This document shows, piece by piece, positions 45,928 through 58,820 of a stretch of DNA of 64,000 nt. Below the pieces are notes generated by a model, which worked only from the letters and a program-made list of their open reading frames with translations, was not told the origin of the DNA and made no database searches. Within the stretch, counting starts at the first letter, position 1. Every line of letters begins with the position of its first letter. A program made the translations under genes and the position numbers. Source of the DNA: Tigriopus japonicus (Eukaryota > Arthropoda > Copepoda > Harpacticoida > Harpacticidae); assembly GCA_010645155.1 (NCBI GenBank), contig CM021322.1, forward strand, positions 3,766,905-3,830,904. The letters run 5' to 3'.

Positions 45928-48404
45928 GTTATGCTTTGTGTTTTTTCGTGTCAGTTTTTCGATCATGCTAACTCAAATTGAATGTTGAATGCAAAACATA
46001 GAAGCCAAAACCTTTAAATATTTTCTGGTTGAAAGGAGCAATATTGTGTTCAAAGTTTTTTGGAGAGACTGGAAGAGCTTTGATGATGGTAGTTTTTGCA
46101 ACGATTGTGGCGCAGCCTGATCAGCCTACAAAGGCCAAAATTCGTGCCCGTACTTTACATGTCTCTATTGAGAAGTTTGAAAATGGTCCCAAACTTTTGT
46201 GTCAAGTTACAATTTTGGGAGTTGTATTAGTACGGTGACCTCCCAATCTTATGTATTGTGACCTCCCAGTCAGCTGTTCGTTAAGGGACCGTTGCTTCTT
46301 GTGTCCCTTACATTGTAAGTTTGTTAGGCTCTCATTAAACCTACCTAAAAATGAGGGAAAGGAAGCATGAGAGGAAAGAGGAATCAAAAGAACAGAAACG
46401 ATTGAAAAATCATTACGGCGAAAAGATGAAGCTAAAAAACAACAAGTCAGAAGGCTCAGTTTAAAGTTCAGGAAATATAGATTTTCGAGAAATAAACCAA
46501 ACCATGCATTTTATGCCTTTTCTTGCAGTAATGTGTGACCAAGTGGATTGAAATTATCTCGATCTTGGAACAAGTGAGAGCTCTTTCTCCTTTGAGCAAG
46601 GGCATGAACTTCTAGTGAATGAATTGAAAAAAAAAACGTAGTTAAAAAGTAGTTTTGCTCCGATCAAAGGGATACTTTCCTTCGTTGGTTTAAGACTAAA
46701 AATAGAAAAGAAAGAAGAGTCTCCTTTAGTTCAATTTCAACCAAGAATTGCACCTACACCCTGATATGAAAGCTTTGTTCCAAATTTTACACCAATGTTT
46801 TCATTTTGTTATAATATATGAGAACACTTAACATCCAATCGACCCCCAACAAGTCTTTCTATCTTTGGAATTGATGTTTAGTATGCTATCAACCAAATTG
46901 GAAAGTTTGGACGGCTCAAAGTTTGTCCACAATTCTGAGGTCTTGTACAGTATTATGTTGGACAGAAATATTTCAGTTTTTTTTGTTAGAGATGTTTCCA
47001 AACTACTCTCCTTTCTCTAGGACCGAGTAAAACTTAATTCATGCCATGCAGTTTTTTACAATGATTAAAGCGATCTAGAACACTGCATGAAAAAGGCATC
47101 GGACATCAAAGTGACACTTCCTGTTCCAGCAATAAATTCTCACTTATTTGTCTGTACATTACATCCTAAATTAATCCAAACCATCCCAAAAGCTAGTGGA
47201 GGGACACTGGATGTTTGATCGTGCAAAAATGTCCACACATTACCGTAATATTTAGGTCCAAAGCATGAGTACAACACAGCTTTCTTGTCAGGGTATATTG
47301 TCGTTCTCATTTGTACTTCATTTTTTGTGCAGTTTCATTTGTGCCTTTTTCACATGAAATTTCCACCAGCATATTATTTTTCATGTTTCAGCCAAAATGA
47401 AAATTAATATAACACAAATGAACTTGGATGGTAGAAGGATTTTAAGTATAGTCAAAACTGGATTTACAATTATTTAGACGAGAGTGAAAAGAAAAGATTA
47501 GAAACAAAAGAATGGTTTACTCGTCACCAGAAAACACAACAGAACATCTCTTCATACAAGAATCACATTTGATGTGAGAATGATATTATTAAGATAGACA
47601 ATATCTGCAAAACAACAAGAGGTTTTTAAGAAGTGCTTGTGCGTTGTTTTTAGCCGTTTTTGTTTCTCCAGAAGAACAAACACTAACTCTTTGTTTCTCT
47701 GATTCATTCTAACTTATTATTCTACCCAGAAGGCTTACCTATTAGATTTTTCCCTCCACAATTTACTAACATAGAATAATACTCTTCCATATATGAAGTC
47801 AGTGAAAAATGAAAATCATATAAATATGATTTAAATTAGCAATAAAAAAAATCCATTCTCAACCATATCGTAGGCTATTATGGTCGAGGTTTGGTGAGTA
47901 AAGTATCCTTAATATCACTCTTGTTGTATAAAACTGAAACCAACTATTTTTTTTACTTTTTGGCCTCTTGGGCAATTATTGATAGAATATCCTGTTTTGA
48001 AAAAATTCTGATCAAGGACGTATTAGATGAAATAAAACATCTTTAACATTGAAAAAGATATCATGAAAAACCTCTTGCTAAGTCTAACACTTGAATAAAT
48101 CCGCAAAATACTCTCTGAGAGTCCATCTACACCTTTGGCATAACTCTTTACACTTGGATTTTTATGGATTTGATCTCAATTTTTAGACCTTGAAGGTGTC
48201 ACTAGTTCCTTAGATGATCTTAGTGCTCTTGGTCAACCAAATTTACTTTGTTCTTGTAATGTGAAGTCGTTTACAAGACATTAAAATTCATTCATTGTTT
48301 CTCGCTCCTCTGCGCAGTTTTTTTTCTTTTGTTCCATTTCTTCTTCAATCAGAACCAAGCAATCAAAAGTGAGAATACAAATGAGATGTATTTCCTATCG
48401 GCTT
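45928..48404. other. Intergenic, no recognisable gene
   Basis: AT-rich spacer. The open frame at 46029-46238 (plus) is unassigned. No arrays, long hairpins or clear terminal repeats were found. Confidence 0.45.
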
Positions 48405-48495
48405 TTGGCAATTTTGTTCAAATTCACTGCAGAGCCGCACCGTTTTAAGGGTCTTTTTGGGCTACGCGTCATCTGAAGTTCGCGTAGGGTCAAAA
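48405..48495. repeat. Dispersed repeat, second copy (see 44915-45010)
   Basis: Contains TTCAAATTCACTGCAGAGCC, GCACCGTTTTAAGGGTCTTT and CATCTGAAGTTCGCG, homologous to 44915-45010. Similarity ends after GAAGTTCG, where the minus-strand MITE begins. Confidence 0.7.
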
Positions 48496-49213
48496 ATCTG
48501 CCACAAATAAACTTTTCAACATGGAATAGACCTTATCTACCATGAAATATGGCAGCACTGCCAACTCGAAATCCATAAGTGTAACAAATGATAGAACTCG
48601 AAATTACTGATGCAAACAAATTGGCCATTTCTTTGTTTGTTTGTATATTTGTTTGGGTTTTCAGAATATTTCTTTGTTTGGGGTAAATTTGCACCATTCC
48701 CAAATAAAAGCAGTGTTGCCGTCATGATTTGTTGTAATTTGTAAACGCAAGAATCTAAGGATCATATTTGCCCCAATTCTTTGTGCTTTTGAAAGAATTA
48801 ATTGGTTTGAAAGAGACATTTCATACAACTGGAGCTCTTGGTTTTGACTGTAGAAGGTTTTCTAGACCTTTAGTTACTTTTGACTTTTCCTTCCTTCTCG
48901 CCTAAAGGGTGTCACTTTTGGCAGCCCTGATTTGCCGGGAGAACAAAACATTCGACATCTGTTGACTTCTTTTTCCGATTTGTTGGTTTTTTATTAGCGA
49001 TTCGTATTTGTTTGGTATGTTGTCGTTTGTTTGTCTTTGTTATTTGTTATATCTGTTTGTTTACCATCAGTACTCGGAAATCGAGCTACTTCGAGTGTTG
49101 CCAAATTGGTCCCTGTTTAGGTCTTTTCAAGAAGTTCTATACAACCTGCCCTTTTTAACAACGATAAACTTCAGAGTCAAAACTCGCAGCACTCCTGGTT
49201 CAAAACACATCAG
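48496..49213 (-). mobile_element. Interrupted minus-strand copy of the GTGATGTGTTTCGA MITE family
   Basis: Two blocks match the reverse complement of 13159-13455: 48538-48615 (ATATGGCAGCACTGCCAACT, CGAAATCC) and 49066-49213 (ATCGAGCTACTTCGAGTGTT, CCAAATTGGTCCCTGTTTAG, GAACCAGGAGTGCTGCG in reverse, ending CAAAACACATCAGTG). About 450 bp of unrelated AT-rich sequence with TTTGTTTG runs separates them. So the copy carries a later insertion or is a longer family member. The far terminal repeat is missing or worn. Confidence 0.6.
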
Positions 49214-49639
49214 TGGGTGAGAGGTTCCTGCCTAGAGTGATTATTTTCAGACATACTTTTTTAAAAAGGGAGGGAATGAAGCTTATAGAACACTGTTTTT
49301 TTCATTCGTGTGACAAATTGAAGCAATATTGGTTGATCTCCAGAACAATAAAACTTAAGTTTGAATTTTGCGTTGCACAATGAAATGCAAAAAAATCACC
49401 AAACATTTTTGAACTACGCATAACGGGTACAGGAACATAGTACAAAAACTGGCTGTAGTAGTACTCTATGGAACTACAATTATGAACTTCGAATCCAAAA
49501 GCCTAAAATGAAGACTCATCGCGAAAGTCGACAAATAAACAAACCAGATCTAGATCAACGTTTTTTCGTTAAAGCATTTCATATCGAGGAAGATCCGGCT
49601 ATTGTTGATACACTTGAAACTACAGATGATCTTTTAGTT

Positions 49640-49878
49640 CAGGGTTCGACACCGCTTTTGGATTAAGCTTACAAAATTTGGTTTATATGTTGTCAGGGGC
49701 CCACCAAACAGACGTTGGTAGGTCCAAGGGCCCACAAATTATCAATCAAAGAGTTCTGAGCCCACGAGTACAGTTCTATGGAAGGCTCGCGGGCCCGTGC
49801 CTCCCTAATTCTTGGGCCCCCTACGACCCCCCCCTTGGAACCACACGTGGGCCGCGGTCCACCAGCTGTCGACCCCTG
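49640..49878. mobile_element. hAT-like MITE (CAGGRGTCGGCAAC family), 239-bp copy
   Basis: Ends CAGGGTTCGACACC and GTCGACCCCTG. Flanking octamers TTTTAGTT (49632-49639) and CTCTAGTT (49879-49886) agree at 6 of 8 positions. The interior shares GGGCCCACCAAACAGACGTT and GGGCCCACAAATTA with the copies at 16588 and 12530, but with a single unit in place of the 15-bp array. Confidence 0.8.
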
Positions 49879-49886
49879 CTCTAGTT

Positions 49887-52800
49887 GCTAGTCCACATAA
49901 AACAACTTAATTTCTTAAGATATTTGAACTACCGAGGATCCCTAAAGAACCCTTGAATATAAATCCACTCAATGTTCAAGACCTAGTCTTGAAAAACCCC
50001 GAAACTTTGCCCCTATCTTGTGTAAGCTTTCAGCACAGATCAAAATGCAAACAATATGATACCGTCTGTTCAACTCCTGAATCCTTGGACAAATAGGACG
50101 ATTTCTTTTCTAACAGTTCAACCCTCCGGGATTAAAAAACTGACACCCCCAAGATCCAAGAACGCATCGGGATTATACATACTGACAACATCTAAGATTT
50201 AAGACAAGTGCAACCACAAATTTGCTTGAGAAGTTATTACTGCATAACAAGGGATTTTTCTTATAAGCAGTAATGCGACTTTCCGTAGGATCTCTCGCTT
50301 AATAAACTGCAATCTCTATTAAATTTCCTCTTGATAATGACAAATCATCGACCTTTGGTCATTATGAGACTACTTTTTTAGTCTTGATCACTATTTTTAT
50401 CAATGTTTTCTGTCATGAAATTTTCGACATCTTTAGACTATCAAACAAACTGAGATAGGTATACCTAGTATACCTCCACACAATAACTAAATACTTTCTT
50501 CTTTACAACCTTAACGGTTTGTGGAGAGAAAATATCCATCATATTGTTATTTGATTCGAAACCAACTTCTCAAAAAGCAAAACACATCATATTTTTGCCA
50601 TTCATAACTCTCAACTCAACCATTGATGGGTCACCGAGGAATGCAACAAACCACAAAGGTTTGTTTGAAGGGTATCATGGGTACCATGCTCATGAATCTT
50701 CCATACAATGATGGGTTACAACAATTTAAATGCTTTTTGTTGGCTCACGAACTTGCCCTAAATTCATTTTTCCTTCCTTCCCGTTCGGCAAAGAATTTAT
50801 GAAAACTTGAAATAACTCGATGCAAAAAGTGGGTCACAAGTGCAAAATCAATGCCTGTTCTACAGAGTTAAAACGTGGTGAGGATAAAAATGAGCTTGTA
50901 ATACTTTTTCGATAAAAGTTCTTGAAGAGGTACGTCAATGGTGGCAATTATTTTGATTTTCTCGATATTTTCCCACAATGATTTTCTCGGATTATCACGC
51001 AACCTCGATTGGACTTCCAGAATATGAAATATGACGCACTAGTCTCTTGAACATTTCTTTTCAAACAATGACTGCTAGAATTGATCGTACACTCAAGCTT
51101 ATAAATAATGCGGAGGCTAATCTGGCTAAATCTGCACTTCCCCGAATCCTTTGATTTTTAAAGTGCACAATTAACTGGTACGAATCCAGAAATATCTGTT
51201 TGGAGGATCCCCGAATCTCTTTTTATGGAACTGTTTTTATGCTGATTGCACAAAGTTGCGCTTCCTTTTACTTTCGTGCTCCAATATCAAGAAAGAAAGA
51301 AAATAACTGGCCCAATCCAGTATTATGATTGAATTCCCTTGACCCTGAATGGATTATTTTTTCTGATGAAGAACAAGGCAGACAGTTCTAGTTATCTTAA
51401 GGAGGAAAAAGACCTAATGCTATTGTGGGTTAGCTAATTATACGAGTGGAAAGAGCTCAAAAACGTTTTCAGTCTGAAAAAACGTGCTACTTCGTGTGAG
51501 AAAGCAGGAGAATGTACTCTTCTGCACAATAAAACGATGTTCAATATTTTGAAATAGACTTCTAGTATGCTGCTTCTTTATTTCAGGAACGATTGACTCT
51601 AAGAAAAGACTAATGGGTATTTTTTCTGACCTTCAACCCAAGCCATACCTACCTACAATCATTTTTGTTCGGAATATTTCCAACTGTTTTTTTGTAGATG
51701 TACGTGATAAGATTTGAAAATATTTTCAACATTTTTGGGTGAATTTCAGTCAAAAACTGAAAATAGGGTAAGGAAAGTAAGACTGTCAAAAATTTAATTT
51801 TGCTCCTTTAATAAATCATCTTAAGACTGAAAATATAACCTTAACTAAACCAGTTGGATCTTTTATCTTTTTGACGTCTATTTAGATGTATTTTGAAAAG
51901 GTTCTGCAAACTTCATTGTCTTCTCAGCTTGTGACATTCAAAAACGACTTAGTTCCTTTTATAATATAAAAACTACTACTTTTTTCGTTCTAATTTTAAA
52001 GCCAGCTTTTCATCCAGGTCAAACGAAGTCATTAACTATTCTTTAGTATATTTCAAAATGAATTTGATTTGCCCCTTATTGATTGGTCTTTGGAGAGATT
52101 ATTTCCTTTGAATATCGGTGTCAGTCTAACAGAATATGAAACATTGCTTTAAATTGTCTATCTTTAGGATTTCGCTTTCTCTTAACTAGCCAAAGAACCG
52201 TGCTATGCTTTTTTCATGATGAGTTGTCATCTGTCTTCATCAAGAAAATTATGATTATATGAAGTGGTTCTTGTTACTTTCGCACCGACACACTTTGTTA
52301 AAAACTTTTTCGAAAGAGGGGCACCTCATTATAGAATGAAATAAGTTTTGTTAGATCAGATTCAATCAATGACATTCCCAATGCAAGTAAATCTGTAGAC
52401 AAAAAGATGCATTCATTCTCTCAAAATAATGGAATGAAGGCCAACATTGAAAAGCTGTTGCGGTTTGAGAAAAAGAGTTGACACGTGAGATCTTGAGTTC
52501 AATCTCATCATTTTGGAAAGTCTTTAACAACGTCAGCTTCATTTCTAAGTATGCCATTCAAAAATTTGCTCATTTCCAAATTAAACAAGCCCTCTCAATG
52601 AAAACCAAATGGTTGCCTTGTTACCAAGACTTGGTCATTTCCAAAAAAAGAAAAAAAAATGGGCAAACCCATTGCCAAAATCAGATGAAGGCTGCCCTCT
52701 CGTGAAGCTTGTCCTTTTGACTTTGTCCATGAACGAAGGAGGAACACAGCGGGAACTACAGTACGTATGTAGACATGTTCCGACAGCTTCAGAATTTGTC

Positions 52801-54829
52801 ACAAGCACACAATGAAAAAAAGTGCACGTTTCGCAGCATGAGTTCGTTTGCTTTGCTTTGTGTCTCGTTTTGACATTCCTGTGATTGATAGCTCCATCCA
52901 AACATACTCTTCTTCTACGTGTGGAAAAATAACGTTCATTCAATGACGATCCATTCGATCCCAATTCAATTATGGTGTTTAGTGGAACAATCCTGATCAG
53001 TCGAACGACTAATAAAGAGAAGGAGGGACGAGACATGGAGAAAGATGGAACGATATATAGACAGTTCCGAGCTTGAGACTCACGGGGGTTCACTCTTAAG
53101 ACATGACTCGTGACATTTTTTTCGTGAAGGAATTCTTGTCTCATGAGTGGCCCAATGTCGGTCTCACTTACTACTTCCTCTTCGGCCTCTATAATGGGCC
53201 TATACTGATTCATTAGGGTTTGAATAACTAGCAAACTAAGGCCTCGAACCAGGGTCAATTGGGTGGCTATTTAAGTAAACAAATGACATTCGTTTTGGGT
53301 GCACGACTTCTACAAAAACAAGTGGATATGGTGGATCAATGTGTTTGAGCGGGAAAAAGGATCTGTTGGGATTTGGTTCTTGATAGGCACCTTTCTTGAT
53401 GCAGAAGAAGTGGAATTGGGGCCGTTCTAAAGCTCATTATTTATCCATTTCTCAAGGGAAAGGAGGAAAAACATGAATCGTGGGAGAGTTCTTACACTTT
53501 CACACTTGCCACAATTGATATGCACAGACGAAAGAAACTGAATTGTTTAATGCTTATATTGCTCAAAAGCCCTGTGTTGGCTTTCAACCTGAGACTAATA
53601 AGCATTTATTAAAGTGTTCCAACCCATGTGTGTACTGTATTAGAAGTCAACTGGGTCTGCTTCCCTTATGTCTTAGTAATGAGGCTAAATTTGGACTTCA
53701 CGCGTCAGACGTTATCCCCAATTCAAGAAATGTGCTTTTGGAGCCATTCTATAAACACATGAGTCAATTCGCTCAGGAAATACCCCAAGCTTGTATCTAG
53801 CAACTCCAAATTTCCAGCCCAAGGGAATCAGGTTTTGACAGCTCGGTATATAACATTTGCCTCGTCGATTCCGCGTCAGTAGTTGTTTGTATTGGACCAT
53901 CACCAAAGGGCTCTTGCGTCAGTCGGCCGTTATCAGACCAAACAGAATCCCCTGAAGTGGGTGCGTTTCCCAGTCTCATCATTCTTATACTTCCACATCC
54001 AATCATGCCTTGTTCATGCGTCGTCGGTGTTTTCGTATCTTGAGGTTCCAAAGTCAAGCGAGGCAAAAAAGGACACCATTGGACGTAACTACAATGCTCT
54101 AGACGGCACCAGAGTTAGAGAGAAAGAGAGAGAGAGAGAGCCTTCTACGTCATATTGCATCATCAGCGTTCTCGTTGGTTCTTTGGAACTGCTCTCTTGA
54201 GGTTGGAAGCACTCTACTAGCCAGCTTGGTCTAGTTCTTCCTTCCTCTTCTTTTTCTTTTGCCGCATGGATTGAACACGCGGTGATCACGAAGAGCCATT
54301 CCTTTGCTTCATGCCTTTACTTCTACATACGGTCTTTTCGGCAAAGTGAGGACGCGTGATAAACTAGTGGAAAACGTCTGAAAGCACTCTCTTTCGACAC
54401 TAAGAGTACCGCAACTACTTCCACTTCAGCAGCCACTGGCACCTCCCGCACCCTGTTCTTGTGCTTTCAAAGGCCAAGCATGCGTTTGCCCTTCTTTTCT
54501 AGGAGAAATACAGACGCAAGGACAAGCAGCCAAAGTTGAGGACGAGAGCTCCCATGTCTTTCCGAAATCAGTTTCGAGAGAATCGCGCTAGAGAAAGCAA
54601 GCCAGCTTCAATCAGCTCTTGAGGCAAACCGAACTTGGACGATTTTGCCGGTCTTCGGTGTTGTCACTTCAAACTTCCATCACACATCGACCATCATGGG
54701 AGCTCAAACCATCACCATTTGCCAGTCCTTGGTCAAATTGTGAGACATTGTTAGTCCCTTGTCTGTTCCCACTGAAGATACTTGAAGAGAGCGCTTAGTA
54801 GACAAAGAGAGAACTCTTTCCAAAACAAG
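49887..54829. other. 5-kb stretch without a recognised gene; right end is the SLC34 leader
   Basis: AT-rich to about 52600. A 207-codon open frame at 52635-53258 (minus) has no domain, no compelling composition and no splice partners, so I do not call it. A GA-rich simple repeat is at 54117-54140. From about 54400 the base composition is more even, and the 5' leader and promoter of the phosphate transporter probably lie there. Confidence 0.35.
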
Positions 54830-57800
54830 ATGGTGAATTCCAATACAACTGTGATCCAGGCCGTGAAACGCCATTTGGGCCTGGTCCCCAACCATAACCA
54901 AAACAACAATAATAACAACCTATCTAGTCAAGAACCCGTCAGAGATCGTTTGGAGCAAACCCTGGAGATGCCTCCGCCTCCTCAATCAATGGATAGTTCC
55001 TTGGAGACCACTCCGGTAATGAGCACCGTAGCATCCTCAGCGGATCTTCTTACAGTGAAGAACAAGAAACATCGACCGATCAACCCAAGGAAAATTCATC
55101 GACAAATCAGCGAATGTATCCAAGAGCAGAACCTTCAAGTCGAGGGGCCAAATATCCGAGCCAGGATGTCTGGCTTGATGAAGGTCCCGGCTTTGCTCTT
55201 GCTCCTCTACATCTTCATTTGTTCCCTGGATTTCCTGTCCTCTGCATTTCGTCTCATCGCCGGAAAAGCAGCTGGTAAGTGATCCAATTGGTCGATTTCA
55301 TCTCCAAAATTTTGTCCTTATCACATCCTCCTTTGGCTCTGCCCACGTGTGCATGAGCTTGGGTACATTTTTTGTCCTTGTGCGGGACAGGACAGGCCTT
55401 TCCCCCTAATGGCTTGCCTTGAAAGAGACAGCCAGAGACGCTATATAGAGAGTTACAGGGAAGACGAGCTTTCTCTACCTTTTCCAATCTCGACACGAGC
55501 CCAGTTAGTTTGGATCTGGTAAAATCTAGTTTCGGGAGCGGTTCTCGTTCACCACGGCATGCAAAATTCATTCCCAACGTTCCTCATGACATTTGTGCAA
55601 TTCTATTTCGGGAGTTTGGTAGTCCAGAAAAAGTAGCTTGTTGTTTACTTAAAGACTGAGATGCACATTGGAAGGCATGGCCCAGCTAAGGAATGAATGA
55701 TTCACCACAACTGTCCGTCTGTCTGTGTCTTGAAGAGGCCAGCAGGTCACTTTGCCAAGTCTGAATAGGATGCTCAATCTTAGGAGGCTAAGGAATGTTG
55801 TCCAATTCCATGACTCGATTAGGAGGCTACGCAAACAAAACGACTCATAATCCGCTCCATGCACGCGTATGACACACTTTTCTTTGCTTTGGTTCCAGGT
55901 TCTGTGTTCCAAGACAACGAACTTCTCAACAACCCCGTGGTCGGACTCATGATTGGCGTACTCTTTACGGTTCTAGTTCAAAGCTCGTCCACGTGCACAT
56001 CGGTCATTGTGTCCATGGTTTCAAGCGGAAGTACGTTCCCCATCGTTGTACATTAGCATAGAGTTTTTCTTCATTACCCCGAAAAACACTTGGAATTTGA
56101 GGACAGTACATTCGACACTTCGTTTGAGAAGGCAATACATTTTTTTCTACTATCGACGAGTCACGTCGGTATCTAGACAATTTTCAAGCAATCTTGGTGG
56201 CCTTCATTACTTCAATAGCGCAAGGCCAACAACATATGCTAGCCTTTCTCGTGTGACATACACACAACACAGTACAGCAGGCCAATTTTTGAGAGGGAGA
56301 GATAGATAGATAGAGATGTTCTATGGCGAGAGTGGCATCTTGACAAATGTTCTTTGTCCCTCAGTTCTCGATGTCCGAACTGCCATCCCTATGGTGATGG
56401 GTGCCAATATCGGAACGAGTTTGACCAGCACTCTGGTATCCCTAACTCAAGCCTCGGATCCCCAACAATTCGAGCGGGCATTTTCGGGCGCCACAGTTCA
56501 TGATTGCTTCAACTGGCTCAGCGTGATCACTCTCCTAACCCTGGAAATATGCACTGGTAACATCATCCAGAATTTGCAATCCAAGGGCAGAACGAATGAT
56601 AAATTTGGGTTTCCACAATCTAGGCTACCTCTTCCATTTGACCCAATGGATTACCACAGGGGGAAGTAATGGCACGCAATCAGCCGATTGGATGAACAGA
56701 GCCACCAATTCAAAGGAAACCACGTCCAAAGCGTCCGTCAACGTCCTGGGCGCGATTACCAAGCCACTCACTCAAATGATTGTTCAGGTTAGAACTGGCT
56801 TCAAAATGTAATTGAATCATTTAATGATCCATGGAGTCCTAAAACATGCACAGTAGCGATCATGTTCCGCATGAAATTTAGACGTAAAGTTGATCTTTCC
56901 GATCCCTCCAAGGCTGTCTCAGTTCGGACTCGCGATAACGATCTCTCCATTACTTCGTCAATATATCTTTGCCATGGCGTCAAGATTCGCCGACTGTTTT
57001 CAAAGTACGAATACTTGGTAGATCAGAATACTACTCTTCCCTCTTTCTAATTCTTGTCATATTCACTTGTCAAAAAATACTAAGTTTACCACCACTTAGA
57101 TTGGGTAATCGCATTACTAAGGCCTTATCGGGAACAACAAATTATCATGTCTGGTTTGTCTGGTTTCAGATCGACAAGCCTGTCTTGAAGTGCTGGGGAA
57201 CAGGCGGTTGCCAAGATGAGAGGCTCCTCAAAGTTTGGTGCACCAAGCCTTCCAATGAGTCTGCAGGCCTTGAAGGTCACAATGTAAGTTCCATCATACG
57301 GGTCCAAAGGAATTTTGGACCGACAGAAAAGTTTAGGGTCTTCTGGCGCCTTAATCAGATTTTTGGTCTGTACAATCGAGTTACGTGTTCACCCCCAAAA
57401 CTTTTCGGGAATTTCAGGACGGTCAAAAATGTCAGTTCTTGATGAACATTGAAGGATTGAGCGATGGCACCTTGGGTGTGATTCTTTTGGTCATCTCCTT
57501 GGTTCTCCTCACCTCTTGCCTCATTCTTATTGTCAAGATTCTCCACTCGGTGCTCCATGGTAAGGGCTTATTTTCTCGAGTCGATCTAATTGAAACAACC
57601 ACGACTGATGTGCCGTTTCCGTTTCCAGGAACCGTTGCTGATCTCATCCGGAAGTTCATTAACGCCGACATTCCGTATGTTCCGTGGCTAACAGGATATA
57701 TAGCCATCTTCATTGGTGCCATACTCACGTTTGTTGTACAATCGAGTTCCGTCTTCACCTCCACATTGACTCCATTGGTGGGCGTGGGAATGATCACCGT

Positions 57801-58353
57801 GGACCGCGTTTATCCTCTCACCCTTGGATCGAACATTGGCACCACCACTACGGCTTTGTTGGCGTCTTTGGCTGCTGATCCTGATAAATTCCAAAGCTCC
57901 GTTCAAATCGCCTTGTGCCACCTGTTCTTCAACCTGAGCGGGATCCTTCTGTTCTATCCTCTTCCTTTCATGCGATGGCCTTTGACCTTGTGTAAAATCC
58001 TAGGCAAAACCACGGCCACTTATCGCTGGTTTGCCGTCTTGTATTTGCTGATGATGTTCTTCCTCATGCCTGGATTCATCTTGTCGGTGTCTTTGGCGGG
58101 TCAAACCACGTTCCTAATTGTCATGGTCCCTCTCATGACGTTGTTCTTCCTTGCCGTAGTCATCAACATCCTCCAAGTGAAATGTCCCACCATCTTACCA
58201 CCGATCTTCATGAACTGGAATTTCCTCCCTATTTGGATGCATTCTTTGGAACCGTATGATGGTGTTATGCGAAACCTCTTGTGTTGTTCCAAGTACAGTC
58301 CCATTCCTGTCCCAGACAAGGATCAAACCCTCCACACCGTCACCGTGGCTTAA
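54830..58353 (+). CDS. SLC34A: SLC34 (type II) sodium/phosphate cotransporter, complete
   Basis: Sodium-driven phosphate uptake across the plasma membrane, from the family. Seven exons with consistent phases: 54830-55274, 55899-56030, 56365-56556, 56624-56787, 57170-57283, 57418-57559, 57629-58353, giving 637 residues. The long cytoplasmic N-terminus is Asn/Pro-rich. Two inverted repeat halves each carry the QSSS signature: [12 protein letters not shown] at residues 176-179 and [12 protein letters not shown] at 434-437. The halves also show [20 protein letters not shown] and [20 protein letters not shown]. Between them lies the extracellular loop with NGT and NES sequons and paired cysteines (CWGTGGC). 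The C-terminal half has several hydrophobic helices and a short Cys-containing tail (LLCCSKY). The ATG has A at -3 and G at +4. It is tail-to-tail with the desaturase gene, 467 bp between stop codons. Closest family alternatives, such as SLC20, lack QSSS repeats. Confidence 0.93.
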
Positions 58354-58789
58354 CCGTTCGCATCGCTCAAGCAAGATGACAATGACGACAAGGAAGACAT
58401 TCCGGAAGGAAAAAAGATACATATGATGATGCATCCCTTACACTATACATATATACTAAACGGAGGTCACCATGTGAGCTTTATTAATATGTAAGACTAA
58501 TGTAAGCGCTTTAGAATGATCATTAGAAATAGTCCCTTCGACAAAAAATCAGAAAGACTTTCATGCAAGTCTATATTTTTTTGTGCTCTTCGCCTGGCTC
58601 AAAATGGTGCTCAAAACCAGGCGGCACAGTATTCTCAAACTACCAGTAACTATCAACAGCCATGTCTATCGGAAGAACTACATACAGTCATGCCGCACTT
58701 ATAGATGATAAATCAGTCGGCCAAAAAAAAATTTGACCCTGAAAAAATGAAATACAAAACCCTCTAAACACACTCGTGTTCCAATGACT

Positions 58790-58795
58790 TTTATT
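58790..58795 (-). terminator. Probable polyadenylation signal of the desaturase gene
   Basis: AATAAA on the minus strand, 25 nt past the stop codon of the gene ending at 58821. If used, the 3' untranslated region is very short. No other strong candidate lies in the next 100 bp. Confidence 0.5.
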
Positions 58796-58820
58796 TCGTT
58801 GTTTTCTTACGCGATCGGGT

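Noticed and set aside
52635..53258. 207-codon minus-strand open frame upstream of the phosphate transporter
   Set aside because: No recognisable domain, an irregular composition ending in a Phe run from a poly-A tract, and no splice partners. It may be chance; RNA-seq would decide.
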